33,814 nt of DNA from an uncultured Bacteroidales bacterium (GTDB lineage Bacteria > Bacteroidota > Bacteroidia > Bacteroidales > Paludibacteraceae): NCBI GenBank assembly GCA_937901225.1, contig CALCGX010000141.1:1-33814 (forward strand). Direction: 5' to 3'. The position numbers and the translations under genes are program-made. Of the stretch, positions 1-7,939 are shown one piece after another. The number at the start of each line of letters is the position of its first letter. Within the stretch, counting starts at the first letter, position 1. The notes beneath the pieces are model-generated. The model did no database searches. It was not told where the DNA came from and saw only the letters and a program-made list of their open reading frames with translations.

Positions 1-155
1 TGCCAGAAATTAAATCAGCTCAAGAGATGCAAGAGAATGGTGTGGGCATTAATGAATTGCAAACACAACTTTTGCAGAAGATAGAGGAGTTGACGCTCTA
101 TATTCTCCAACAGGAGGAGAGAATAAAGGCGTTAGAAGCAGAGTTGAATAAGTAA
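1..155 (+). CDS. C-terminal end of a tail-fibre-like (peptidase S74-like) surface protein, partial
   Basis: Only the last 50 codons are present; the gene starts before the window and ends at TAA 153-155. The peptide begins PEIKSAQEMQENGVGINEL and continues into an amphipathic helix with KIEELTLYILQQEERIKAL. The pattern LPxIxSAxEMxENGxxxxELxxxLLxKIEELTLY is common at the ends of large exported Bacteroidota proteins annotated as tail-fibre-domain or intramolecular-chaperone-like proteins, where the last helix forms a coiled coil. That assignment rests on recall of the family; the coiled-coil character is visible directly. It sits 21 bases before another exported-protein gene, so it may lead a surface-protein cluster. 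No phage genes are nearby, so a phage origin is not implied. Confidence 0.7.
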   Translation, partial: PEIKSAQEMQENGVGINELQTQLLQKIEELTLYILQQEERIKALEAELNK

Positions 156-176
156 AATTATGTGAAATAATATCTT

Positions 177-659
177 ATGAAAAAGGTCATCATTTATTTC
201 ACTACATTGTTGTTGTCTATACCAACATGGATATTTGCACAAGAACCAAATAGTTTGCATGTGCAAAAGGTCGATGGGACGGAGCAATCTACCTCACTAG
301 TAAGTATCCAGTACATTACATTTGAAGAAGATGTGTTGGTGCTAACTACTTCTGAAGGCGAATTCCGCTTACCATTGGATAATGTAGAGAAAATTACTTT
401 TAGCGATAATAATACTTCTGCTGTTGAGAATGTTAACATTAACTCCATTCATATCTCTAAATCGGGCAATATACTAACAATAAAAAGTGATGCCACTATT
501 AAGCATTTGTATTTAATAGATATGTCAGGCAAGGTGCTTGTGAGCGAAAGGTTTGCTTCTACAGATATAACAAGCATCGCTCTGCCTGCTTCGGGAGTTT
601 TTGTTCTGTTCTTAGAAACAAGCCAAGGATATATCGCAAGGAAAGTGATTCATAATTGA
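177..659 (+). CDS. Small exported protein with a type IX secretion-like C-terminal sorting domain
   Basis: 160 residues. Residues 1-21 are a signal peptide (MKK, hydrophobic core, cleavage near IFAQ). The mature protein opens with two copies of a short strand motif, roughly DGTxxxxxLxxIxxITFxED near residues 33-52 and EGExxLPLDNVEKITFSDN near 60-78. This DG-to-ITF pattern is frequent at the N-terminus of exported Bacteroidales proteins. The last 70 residues (LTIKSDATIKHLYLIDMSGK, then a GVFVLFLET strand and a basic end) resemble the type A sorting domain of type IX secretion. No enzymatic motif is visible and I do not know the function. It starts 21 bases after the preceding gene and is followed 22 bases later by another exported protein. 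Confidence 0.72.
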   Translation: MKKVIIYFTTLLLSIPTWIFAQEPNSLHVQKVDGTEQSTSLVSIQYITFEEDVLVLTTSEGEFRLPLDNVEKITFSDNNTSAVENVNINSIHISKSGNILTIKSDATIKHLYLIDMSGKVLVSERFASTDITSIALPASGVFVLFLETSQGYIARKVIHN

Positions 660-681
660 TACCTTAAAATACCGAATTATT

Positions 682-1230
682 ATGAAAAAAGTTTTATTTT
701 TCGGATTGTTTTTATCAATCACATCTATTACATTTGCTCAACGACAAATGCAAGTGTGGCAGGATGGAGTGCCAACGAGTTTTGCGGTGGCTGAGGTGGA
801 TAGTGTTACGTTTGAAGACTGGTACGATACAATGGATACATTGTCGGATATAGAATTGACTAAGTTGCTTTGTCAAGTCTGGTATGATACATTAGAAATC
901 TGGGATACTTATCCTTATCCCTATGACACACTTCTTTTTGAGAACACACCTTCTTTCGAACTGACGTTTAAAGCCAATGGTGTATTAGAGTATTGCTTGG
1001 GCATTCCTGACCTTTGGCTTGGAACTTACATTGACTTTCAATATTATGTGCGCGACGGTCAATTATTCATATATGCAGATCCTACGATAGATTCACTGCA
1101 TGCTCCTGATACATCATTTGAATTTAGAACTGATTTTGTAGTAAATGATAGTATTTTAGTGATAAATCAATTTTCTCATAACGGAACTATATTTTATCCG
1201 TTAGTAATGAAAAATGTATACTATTATTGA
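682..1230 (+). CDS. Small exported protein of unknown function
   Basis: 182 residues with a clear signal peptide (residues 1-19, ending TFAQ). The mature N-terminus, MQVWQDGVPTSFAVAEVDSV followed by TFED, carries the same DG-to-(I/V)TF strand motif as the preceding protein, so the two probably share a small N-terminal fold. The rest is rich in Tyr, Trp, Asp and Thr, alternates short strands and looks like a small beta-barrel or lipocalin-like domain; that is inference from pattern only. There is no lipobox and no obvious C-terminal sorting tail. The gene ends 16 bases before the start of the protease gene, so the two are probably co-transcribed, and it could be an accessory or inhibitor of that protease. 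No function can be assigned. Confidence 0.65.
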   Translation: MKKVLFFGLFLSITSITFAQRQMQVWQDGVPTSFAVAEVDSVTFEDWYDTMDTLSDIELTKLLCQVWYDTLEIWDTYPYPYDTLLFENTPSFELTFKANGVLEYCLGIPDLWLGTYIDFQYYVRDGQLFIYADPTIDSLHAPDTSFEFRTDFVVNDSILVINQFSHNGTIFYPLVMKNVYYY

Positions 1231-1231
1231 T

Positions 1232-1240
1232 AAAGGAGGA
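1232..1240 (+). promoter_or_regulatory. Strong Shine-Dalgarno site before the S8 protease
   Basis: AAAGGAGGA lies six bases before the ATG at 1247. An upstream in-frame ATG at 1214 lies inside the preceding gene and lacks both a ribosome site and a signal peptide at the right distance. This site therefore fixes the start at 1247. Such a strong site is unusual among the genes of this window. Confidence 0.6.
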
Positions 1241-1246
1241 AAGATT

Positions 1247-3292
1247 ATGATAAAAAAATACATAATACTGATTTTTTCTTTAGTTTATCTTATACCTATC
1301 TTCTCTCAAGACCATTATTGGTATGGAAACAAAAGAGTTCCATTAATTCTATCGAATCAAAAATACGTAATTGTCAATCAATTGTCTAATGGTCTTGATC
1401 TTGATACAATAGTGATAGATTCAAGCATTACACTAATACCAACAATCGAAAAAATTGCATATAGCGGTGTAATATCAGACGCACAGTATAATGAATTGGA
1501 TCAATCTACAGTCATATATTCTGTACCAACCTTTAAACTTTCTGAAGCAATGGATGATATATTTGCTTCCCAATATTTCTATATAAAACTTAAAGATAGT
1601 GATGATTTTGACTTATTAGCAGAATATGCATCTCTAAATGATGTATTAATAGTTGAACATAGTAATTATTTACCATTGTGGTATGTATTATCATGCATAA
1701 ATTGTGATAGAAATGCTGTTGAGATGGCAAATATTTTTTATGAATCAGGCTTGTTTGAATATGCCGAACCTGATTTTTGGCAAGGTAACGATTTATTTTC
1801 TAATGATTCTTTATTTGATCAGCAATGGAATTTAAGAAATACAGGTCAATATGATATAATGTTTAGTGGCATTGATATCAACTACGATAGTGCTTGTTCC
1901 ATAGTTCCTGAACTATCAGATGTCATAATTGCTGTACTGGATCAAGGGATTCAATATGATCACCCTGATTTAACAACAAATATGTGGGGACCAAATTACG
2001 ATATAGACAAGAAAAAAATATCAAGCAATCTTAGAGGTGCACATGGAACTGCCTGCGCTGGAATTATAGGAGCTATTTCTAACAATGGTCTTGGTATAAG
2101 TGGAATCTTTAATGGAAAACTTATGTCCATTAGTCACGATTTTTCAAATAAATCTATACGAAAGAACAGAGGTGATGGAATTTGCTATGCTGTAGATAAT
2201 GGCGCAGCAGTAATTAGTAATTCATGGGGATGTAAAGTGAATCTAACGGCGATAGACGAGGCCATTGATTATGCACTAGAAAAGGGGCGTAATGGATTAG
2301 GTTGTGTTGTAGTTTTTGCAACAGGTAACGATGATATAAATCAAATAGCATATCCTGCAAATAGCGATGAACGTATCATTGCAGTAGGAGCTATATCTCC
2401 TTGTGGAGAACGTAAAAGTAAAATCTCATGCGATGGAGAAAGTAAATGGGGAAGCCAATTCGGTCCTGAATTAGATATAATGGCTCCTGGTGTATTAATC
2501 CCTACAACTGATTTGACAGGGAAGAAAGGACTTGATAATACTAGCGATTATACATCTAGTTTTAATGGCACTTCCGCTGCTTGTCCTCATGTTGCTGCTG
2601 TTGCAGGGTTAATATTGTCAGTCAATCCAACTCTTACCGCAAAACAAGTTGCTAACATCATTGAGTCAACCGCACAAAAAGTAGGCGGATATAACTATAC
2701 AAAAAAAGAAGGACGTCCTAATGGTACTTGGCATGAAGAGATGGGGTACGGCTTAGTAGATGCCTACGCTGCCGTGTTAGCTGCACAGCCTAAACATATT
2801 CAAAATCAAGTGTATCTATCAGGACAAGAGGTATATGAATATGCTACCGAAATTACAGCAGGCTACGCAGTAACAGATGCAAAACCATATGGTGATGTCG
2901 TACTTGAAACAGGAAGTAATGTAACTTTAAGAGGTATAGATAAAGTTATATTAAAACCAGGTTTCCATGCGAAGGCAGGCAGTAAATTACACATCCAAGT
3001 AGATGCCCCCACAACCACACAAGCGACTGCAGCCCCTCAGCGCATAGTACCCAAAATATCTTCTTCAAATGATGCTAATTCAACCTATGAGGATGCAACT
3101 TATAATGGCGTAGAGAACCTAGAAAACAACGTGATTGTATCCACTTCCATCTATACTATAAGCGGTCAATTGATACAAACTATCATAGGTGATGAACGTG
3201 ATGCCACCCATCTTCCTAATGGAATGTATATCCTACAACATCGCATGAATGATGGAAGTGTGAAGAGTGAAAAAATCATTAACAACAAATAA
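1247..3292 (+). CDS. Secreted subtilisin-family (S8) serine protease with type IX sorting tail
   Basis: 681 residues from the ATG that follows AAAGGAGGA; the signal peptide is residues 1-20 (ends IFSQ). A propeptide-like region of about 190 residues precedes the peptidase S8 domain (about 225-510). The catalytic triad is visible: Asp232 in VLDQGIQYDHPDL, His266 in GAHGTACAG and Ser443 in FNGTSAACPHVA; the oxyanion Asn361 is in FATGND. After residue 515 comes a linker with a repeat-like segment (GSNVTLRGIDKVILKPGF, seen in other exported Bacteroidota proteins). The end is a type A sorting domain (STSIYTISGQLIQ, then LPNGMYILQ, then KSEKIINNK). The protein is probably secreted or surface-anchored and degrades extracellular protein or peptide. 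The gene appears AT-richer than the purF-like gene after it, which could reflect transfer. Confidence 0.92.
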   Translation: MIKKYIILIFSLVYLIPIFSQDHYWYGNKRVPLILSNQKYVIVNQLSNGLDLDTIVIDSSITLIPTIEKIAYSGVISDAQYNELDQSTVIYSVPTFKLSEAMDDIFASQYFYIKLKDSDDFDLLAEYASLNDVLIVEHSNYLPLWYVLSCINCDRNAVEMANIFYESGLFEYAEPDFWQGNDLFSNDSLFDQQWNLRNTGQYDIMFSGIDINYDSACSIVPELSDVIIAVLDQGIQYDHPDLTTNMWGPNYDIDKKKISSNLRGAHGTACAGIIGAISNNGLGISGIFNGKLMSISHDFSNKSIRKNRGDGICYAVDNGAAVISNSWGCKVNLTAIDEAIDYALEKGRNGLGCVVVFATGNDDINQIAYPANSDERIIAVGAISPCGERKSKISCDGESKWGSQFGPELDIMAPGVLIPTTDLTGKKGLDNTSDYTSSFNGTSAACPHVAAVAGLILSVNPTLTAKQVANIIESTAQKVGGYNYTKKEGRPNGTWHEEMGYGLVDAYAAVLAAQPKHIQNQVYLSGQEVYEYATEITAGYAVTDAKPYGDVVLETGSNVTLRGIDKVILKPGFHAKAGSKLHIQVDAPTTTQATAAPQRIVPKISSSNDANSTYEDATYNGVENLENNVIVSTSIYTISGQLIQTIIGDERDATHLPNGMYILQHRMNDGSVKSEKIINNK

Positions 3293-3328
3293 GATTATTA
3301 AGAAACAATATAAACGAAATTTAAACAA

Positions 3329-4750
3329 ATGGCAGGTTTCTTTGGAACTATTTCAACAACGAGTTGCGTCACCGATGTCTTCTACGGCACGGACTACCAT
3401 TCCCACCTCGGTACACGCCGAGCTGGTATGGCAACTTTCGACAAGGAGAACGGCTTCAAACGAAGCATTCACAATATCTCCAACTCACACTTCCGCACGA
3501 AGTTTGAACACGAGTTGGACGAGTTTAGTGGCAACGCGGGCATTGGTATCATCTCCGATACCGATGCACAGCCACTGCTCATCAATTCGCACCTCGGTCG
3601 CTTTGCTATCAGCACCATTGGCAAAATCAACAACCAAGACGATTTGGTTGCTCACTTACTTGAGCAAAAAGTGCACCTCTCCGAGTTCAGTAGCGGACGT
3701 GTAAACCCTACAGAATTAGTAGGTTTGCTCATCGTGCAAGGCAAAGACTTTGTAGAGGGTATTGAGAATGTGTACAAGCAGATCAAGGGATCTTGCTCTA
3801 TCCTCATCCTCACCGAAGACGGCATCATTGCTGCCCGCGACTCATGGGGACGCACACCTATTATATTAGGTAAAAGAGACAACGCCTACGCGATTGCAAG
3901 CGAGTCATCATCGTTCTTCAATCTCGGCTTCCAAACTGAGTATTTCCTCGGCCCTGGTGAGATTGTACGCGTGTATGCAGACCGTGTGGAGCAACTGCGC
4001 AAACCCAACGACAAGATGCAAATCTGCTCTTTCCTTTGGGTGTATTACGGTTTCCCTACTTCCGACTACGAAGGTCGCAATGTGGAGCAAGTGCGTTATG
4101 CGTGCGGTCATGCGATGGGTAAGAGCGACGATGTGAAAGCAGATATTGTCTGCGGTATTCCTGATTCAGGTATAGCTATGGCGATTGGTTACTCCCACAC
4201 TTCGGGTGTGCCTTACCAACGCGCCATCACCAAATATACGCCTACTTGGCCACGCTCTTTCACCCCTTCACAACAAGCGACACGTGATCTTGTGGCTAAG
4301 ATGAAGATTATCCACAACTACTCTATCCTTCGTGGCAAGAGCATTCTCTTCTGCGACGACTCCATCGTGCGTGGTACACAATTGCGCGATAATACCCGAT
4401 GTCTATTGGAAGCAGGAGCCAAGGATGTACATATGCGTATCGCTTGTCCACCGATCATGTATGGCTGTCCATTTACCAACTTCACCACATCGAAGTCAGA
4501 TATGGAACTCATCACTCGTCGAATCATTGCGGATCTGGAGGGCGAAGAAGCAGCCAACAATCCAGAGCGCATCAAGGCATATGCTACGACCGACTCCTTG
4601 GAGTACCAACGCATGATCCGTGCTTTGCGTGACCGCTTCGCACTTAAGTCACTCAAATACACCAAAATAGAGGACCTCATTGCCGCCATCGGACTACCCA
4701 AGTGCAAAGTCTGCACCTTCTGCTTCGACGGCGCCAATCCCGAAGAATAA
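3329..4750 (+). CDS. Amidophosphoribosyltransferase-like protein (PurF family) lacking the glutaminase cysteine
   Basis: 473 residues. The C-terminal half is a type I phosphoribosyltransferase: FCDDSIVRGTQ (341-351) is the PRPP loop of PurF, and ACGIPDSG-type and YTPTWPRSF segments match the family. Cysteines 233, 380, 459, 462 and 465 sit where iron-sulfur-type PurF proteins bind a cluster (CKVCTFC at the end). The N-terminal half has the Ntn-amidotransferase layout, but the chain begins MAGFFGTIS where active PurF has Met-Cys-Gly, so the nucleophilic Cys is absent. The oxyanion NGN motif is also replaced (STIGKINN, 95-102). Bacteroidota commonly carry this second PurF-like protein beside a classical one. 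PRPP binding looks intact while glutamine hydrolysis does not; it may use free ammonia or another amine. The name purF is usual in databases but the step is uncertain. Confidence 0.85.
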   Translation: MAGFFGTISTTSCVTDVFYGTDYHSHLGTRRAGMATFDKENGFKRSIHNISNSHFRTKFEHELDEFSGNAGIGIISDTDAQPLLINSHLGRFAISTIGKINNQDDLVAHLLEQKVHLSEFSSGRVNPTELVGLLIVQGKDFVEGIENVYKQIKGSCSILILTEDGIIAARDSWGRTPIILGKRDNAYAIASESSSFFNLGFQTEYFLGPGEIVRVYADRVEQLRKPNDKMQICSFLWVYYGFPTSDYEGRNVEQVRYACGHAMGKSDDVKADIVCGIPDSGIAMAIGYSHTSGVPYQRAITKYTPTWPRSFTPSQQATRDLVAKMKIIHNYSILRGKSILFCDDSIVRGTQLRDNTRCLLEAGAKDVHMRIACPPIMYGCPFTNFTTSKSDMELITRRIIADLEGEEAANNPERIKAYATTDSLEYQRMIRALRDRFALKSLKYTKIEDLIAAIGLPKCKVCTFCFDGANPEE

Positions 4751-4758
4751 TCAATCCC

Positions 4759-4819
4759 CACGGATTACACGGATGAACACAAATACTAAAAAGATCAGTG
4801 AAAATCTGTGAGATTAGTG
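4759..4819. repeat. Intergenic short repeat cluster of CACGGAT and inverse ATCTGTG units
   Basis: Between the PurF-like and DUF1846 genes. CACGGAT occurs at 4759-4765 and 4768-4774 (9-base period). The opposite-facing units ATCAGTG (4794-4800), ATCTGTG (4804-4810) and ATTAGTG (4813-4819) follow at a 9-10 base period. The two halves are imperfect reverse complements, so the region is a loose palindrome built of tandem units. I recall similar CACGGATTACACGGAT intergenic repeats in many bacterial genomes, but I assign no function. Confidence 0.55.
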
Positions 4820-4836
4820 GGAAATATAAATACAAC

Positions 4837-6297
4837 ATGACTCCTTTTAACAACGAGAAATACATCCGCATACAGTCGGAGCATATCAAAGAGCGTATTG
4901 CGCAGTTTGGTAATAAGCTTTACCTTGAACTCGGTGGTAAACTTTTTGACGACTATCATGCAAGTCGTGTACTGCCTGGTTTTCAGCCTGATAGCAAACT
5001 GACGATGCTCACCCAACTCCGTGATACCATGGAGATTGTCATTGTCATTTCTGCTGCCGACATTGAGAAAAACAAAGTGCGCCAAGACTTAGGTATCACC
5101 TACGATGTGGATGTATTGCGCCTCAGAGAGGAGTTTATGAACCAAGGGTTCCTCGTTAACTCCGTGGTTATCACCCACTACAGCGGTCAAGTATCGGCAC
5201 AAAACTATAGTCAGCGTCTTGAGCGACTTGGCATTAAGACTTACTTCCACTACACCATTGAGGGTTATCCACACAATGTGGCGTTGATTGATTCCGCAGA
5301 TGGTTTTGGTAAGAATGATTATATCGAGACAACCCGCCCATTGGTGGTTGTTACGGCTCCTGGTCCTGGTAGTGGCAAGATGGCAGTTTGTCTGAGCCAA
5401 CTCTACAACGAGCATGTGCGCGGCAATCAAGCGGGATATGCGAAGTTTGAGACTTTCCCTGTGTGGAACTTGCCACTCAAGCACCCAGTCAACAAAGCCT
5501 ACGAAGCGGCTACAGCAGACCTCAACGATGTGAATATGATTGACCCATATCACTTGGAGGCATACGGCAAAACAGCAGTAAGTTACAACCGTGACTCGGA
5601 GATTTTTCCAGTACTAGATGCCTTATTTACAGGCATTTATGGTCACAACCCATACAAATCGCCTACCGACATGGGCGTGAATATGGTGGGTTTCTGTATC
5701 GAAGATGATGAGGCATGTTGCCAAGCCAGCAAGCAGGAGATTATTCGTCGTTATTACCACGCGCTGAATGATTTTGCCAATGGCGATATCAGCGAAGCAG
5801 TAGTCAATCGTATTGGTCGCTTGTTCCAACAAGTAGGAATCTCCACAGCCGACCGCAAAACCACAACCGCCGCTAACGAACGCAAAGAACGTGATAATAG
5901 TATGGCAGTGGGCGCGATTGAGTTGCATGATGGTACCATCATCACCGCCGAAGCCTCTCCTCTACTCGGCTCAAGTGCTGCACTTTTGCTGAATGCGACG
6001 AAGTATTTGGCGGGCATCGACCACGATGTGAAACTCATCCCACAGGAGATGATTGAGCCAATTCAGCATACTAAGATTAACTACTTGCAAGGGCGTAATC
6101 CCCGCTTGCATACGGATGAGGTATTGGTAGCATTGTCGGTATTGAGTTTGCATGACGAGAACTGTCGTAAGACACTCGAAGCCCTACCCCAGTTGGCAGG
6201 ATGTCAAGTGCATAGCACCGTTATGCTATCTGAGGTGGACCGCAAGATCTTCCGCAAGTTAGGTATAGAACTCACCTGCGATCCTGTGAAGAAATAA
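4837..6297 (+). CDS. DUF1846 (UPF0371) family protein
   Basis: 486 residues from ATG 4837; an in-frame ATG 39 bases upstream lies in the repeat-containing spacer and is less likely. The family is recognised by VVVTAPGPGSGKMAVCLSQL (171-190), a phosphate-loop-like glycine-rich turn, then HVRGNQAGYAKFETFPVWNL, then LKHPVNKAYEAATADLNDVN, and by KSPTDMGVNM. The N-terminus has IVISAADIEKNKVRQDLGIT, also typical. Length matches the family (about 490-500). The protein is cytosolic with no signal peptide. Biochemical function is not established to my knowledge; the conserved loop suggests nucleotide or phosphate binding. It follows the PurF-like gene by 86 bases with no visible terminator, so the two may be co-transcribed, and its stop codon is the first three bases of an intergenic repeat. 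Confidence 0.88.
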   Translation: MTPFNNEKYIRIQSEHIKERIAQFGNKLYLELGGKLFDDYHASRVLPGFQPDSKLTMLTQLRDTMEIVIVISAADIEKNKVRQDLGITYDVDVLRLREEFMNQGFLVNSVVITHYSGQVSAQNYSQRLERLGIKTYFHYTIEGYPHNVALIDSADGFGKNDYIETTRPLVVVTAPGPGSGKMAVCLSQLYNEHVRGNQAGYAKFETFPVWNLPLKHPVNKAYEAATADLNDVNMIDPYHLEAYGKTAVSYNRDSEIFPVLDALFTGIYGHNPYKSPTDMGVNMVGFCIEDDEACCQASKQEIIRRYYHALNDFANGDISEAVVNRIGRLFQQVGISTADRKTTTAANERKERDNSMAVGAIELHDGTIITAEASPLLGSSAALLLNATKYLAGIDHDVKLIPQEMIEPIQHTKINYLQGRNPRLHTDEVLVALSVLSLHDENCRKTLEALPQLAGCQVHSTVMLSEVDRKIFRKLGIELTCDPVKK

Positions 6298-6323
6298 TCG
6301 TTCGAGCCATTAGGAGAGATAAG
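6295..6323 (+). repeat. TAATCG...GAGATAAG hairpin element, copy A
   Basis: 29 bases that begin with the TAA stop of the DUF1846 gene and overlap the last codons of the convergent radical SAM gene. Layout: TAATCGTTCGA, then GCCATTAGGA (small stem CC/GG around ATTA), then GAGATAAG. Three more copies with different central stems lie at 7448-7474, 7940-7968 and 7972-8001. Confidence 0.65.
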
Positions 6324-7383
6324 AAAAAAGTTTGTTCTGGTGACAAAGCATAAGGGAGCCATCTTCACGACGGAGGTGCATTCCACCGCCCTCGCAATAG
6401 CGAAATAGTTTGCAGTTGTTGCAAGGTTCTAACTGTTTCATCCATTTGCGATTGCGGTAAGTTGTAAAACCATTCTCCCATACTTCCCAAAAATCATCCT
6501 TGTAGATATTGCCTTGGTAGTACTTGCCACGAATGCTCGTGCAGGCGGAGATACTGCCATCAATGAGGATAGAAGCGACACTCACCCCCGCAGCACAATG
6601 GAAGAGGTGGTCGCGCACTTCCAATTCATAATCAGGCATAAAGCCCTCGCAGGAGTAAGAGATATGCAAGCCCTGTTTGCGTTTCTCGCGAATATAGTCT
6701 AGCAACTGACGATGCTGCTCGGGAGTCAATAATAGTTCAGGATTCTCCGCAGCACGCCCCATAGGATCGATAGTTATTAATCGCCAGTTGCGTACACCAA
6801 TAGACCACAGGTGCTCGCGCATCTCATCCAACTGGTGGATAGTGCGTTGATTAACGCAAGTCACCACATCCCAAATGAGCGACGGCGCAGCAGCTGCCAG
6901 TTTGATGGCGCGAGTAGCGCCCTCAAACGCAAGCGGGTGTTGGCGGAGCCAGTTGTGGTCGAGTTCCAAGCCGTCAAAACTAATGGCCATAGAGCGCAAG
7001 CCCGCAGCCATGAGTTCTTTGAAGCGTTTCTCAGTCAGAGCCAAACCATTGGTGACCATTCCCCAAGGATAGCCGCGTTGCTTGAGTGCTGCGCCTACCT
7101 GAGCAAGGTCGGTACGCATCAGCGGTTCGCCACCCGAGATGATGATCAGCACCTTGTGTGGATCGACATGAGGGGTGACTGACTTGTCCAACACATTGAG
7201 GAAATCGCCCGCTGGCATATCGGGTGTTACTTCGCTACTGCTGCAATCACTACCACAATGCAGGCAATGGACATTGCAGCGGAGCGTGGACTCCCAAAAG
7301 AGTTGTTGCAGTGGGTGCAACTGTTGAAGGTTCTTGCGGCGAAGCCGCTCAAGCTCGAATATAATGCGTTTGCGAAGGTTCAT
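6310..7383 (-). CDS. Radical SAM/SPASM enzyme of a lipoprotein-associated system
   Basis: 357 residues. The radical SAM cluster motif is C36-N-V-H-C40-L-H-C43; the glycine-rich SAM motif is IISGGEPLMRTDL. A C-terminal SPASM-type region (about 255-350) carries FHCAAG, ACTSIRG, CNNCKLFRYC and LCH, enough cysteines for one or two auxiliary iron-sulfur clusters. SPASM enzymes mostly modify peptides. Two small sibling lipoprotein genes lie immediately upstream in the same direction, matching the rSAM/lipoprotein pairing I recall from the TIGR04133/TIGR04134 families of Bacteroidota. The inferred role is post-translational modification of those lipoproteins, or of a peptide, in the cytoplasm before export; the chemistry is unknown. 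The end of the gene lies inside a repeat shared with the convergent DUF1846 gene. Confidence 0.85.
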   Translation of the reverse strand: MNLRKRIIFELERLRRKNLQQLHPLQQLFWESTLRCNVHCLHCGSDCSSSEVTPDMPAGDFLNVLDKSVTPHVDPHKVLIIISGGEPLMRTDLAQVGAALKQRGYPWGMVTNGLALTEKRFKELMAAGLRSMAISFDGLELDHNWLRQHPLAFEGATRAIKLAAAAPSLIWDVVTCVNQRTIHQLDEMREHLWSIGVRNWRLITIDPMGRAAENPELLLTPEQHRQLLDYIREKRKQGLHISYSCEGFMPDYELEVRDHLFHCAAGVSVASILIDGSISACTSIRGKYYQGNIYKDDFWEVWENGFTTYRNRKWMKQLEPCNNCKLFRYCEGGGMHLRREDGSLMLCHQNKLFSYLS

Positions 7384-7432
7384 ATGGATTTTTTATTAAC
7401 GACAACTTAAACAACATAAACCAACAACTATT

Positions 7433-7489
7433 CCGCTGGGGAACTAATAATCGTTCGAACGAATGTGAGATAAGAACATACCCCAGCGG
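7433..7489. repeat. 9-bp perfect inverted repeat enclosing hairpin element copy B
   Basis: CCGCTGGGG (7433-7441) and CCCCAGCGG (7481-7489) are exact reverse complements separated by 39 bases. The loop contains copy B of the TAATCG element, including the 12-base palindrome TCGTTCGAACGA (7451-7462). It sits between the nearer lipoprotein gene (stop at 7500) and the radical SAM gene (start 7383). It lacks a T-run, so it is more likely an mRNA processing or stability stem or partial attenuator than a simple terminator. The GC-rich arms stand out in AT-rich surroundings. Confidence 0.6.
7448..7474 (+). repeat. TAATCG...GAGATAAG hairpin element, copy B
   Basis: 27 bases: TAATCGTTCGA, ACGAATGT (stem AC/GT), GAGATAAG. 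The outer blocks are identical to copy A while the centre differs. It faces opposite to the transcription of the surrounding genes. Confidence 0.6.
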
Positions 7490-7499
7490 CTAGGAAATG

Positions 7500-7931
7500 T
7501 TATTTCTTTTTGAGTTGGATATCTAATTCTACAGAATATGAGCAACTCAGTTCTTCATGGGGAGTTAACTTCATATCAGATATAGCAATCCTTGTTGTGT
7601 CAGAAGCATACTCTTTCTTTGGGTCATACACAACTAATTGCAAGGTATCCGCTCCTTTCCATGTCCATAACTCTGCATGATATTCACCAATACTATCGCT
7701 ATGGAAATCGTCCGTACGGACAAATTGATCCAAATAGAAATGTACCCGCATAGAATCCAATGGTTGGTTTTGCTCATCAGTTATCTGTCCAGTCACTTTG
7801 TATACAGCCATGTCATCTACAGGCATTGGACCATACATACACACCATACTACCTCCCCTATCACATGAAGCGGCAAATAATCCCAAGAGCGATGTCAATA
7901 GGGTGTTTAATAAAATACGAAATCTTTTCAT
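7500..7931 (-). CDS. Small lipoprotein paired with the radical SAM enzyme (first paralogue)
   Basis: 143 residues. The N-terminus MKRFRILLNTLLTSLLGLFA is a signal peptide with lipobox AAS-Cys23. After a short linker comes CMYGPMPVDD (31-40), a Cys-Tyr-Gly-Pro motif shared with the sibling lipoprotein, then a carboxypeptidase-regulatory-like beta domain (VTGQITDEQNQPLDSMRVHF, about 46-65). The last residues, ELDIQLKKK, are nearly the same in the sibling (ELQLKKK). I recall the YGxP motif and this size from the radical SAM-associated lipoprotein family. It is presumably an outer- or inner-membrane lipoprotein and a candidate substrate of the downstream enzyme; Cys31 and the Tyr-Gly-Pro residues are the obvious candidate sites. 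That is inference. It lies 9 bases after a repeat element. Confidence 0.75.
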   Translation of the reverse strand: MKRFRILLNTLLTSLLGLFAASCDRGGSMVCMYGPMPVDDMAVYKVTGQITDEQNQPLDSMRVHFYLDQFVRTDDFHSDSIGEYHAELWTWKGADTLQLVVYDPKKEYASDTTRIAISDMKLTPHEELSCSYSVELDIQLKKK

Positions 7932-7939
7932 AACTATTT

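Noticed and set aside
1..3292. Prophage or tailocin remnant because of the tail-fibre-like end
   Set aside because: The neighbours are signal-peptide proteins with sorting tails and a protease; no phage structural, lysis or integrase genes are present.
7395..7432. An 11-base period repeat (ACAAC-rich) in the leader of the radical SAM gene
   Set aside because: Only about 8 of 11 positions agree between the best two units in a low-complexity A/C stretch; too weak to call.
7433..7489. Terminal inverted repeats of a mobile element
   Set aside because: Only 39 bases lie between the arms, with no transposase; a mini-element is not excluded, but no target duplication is visible.
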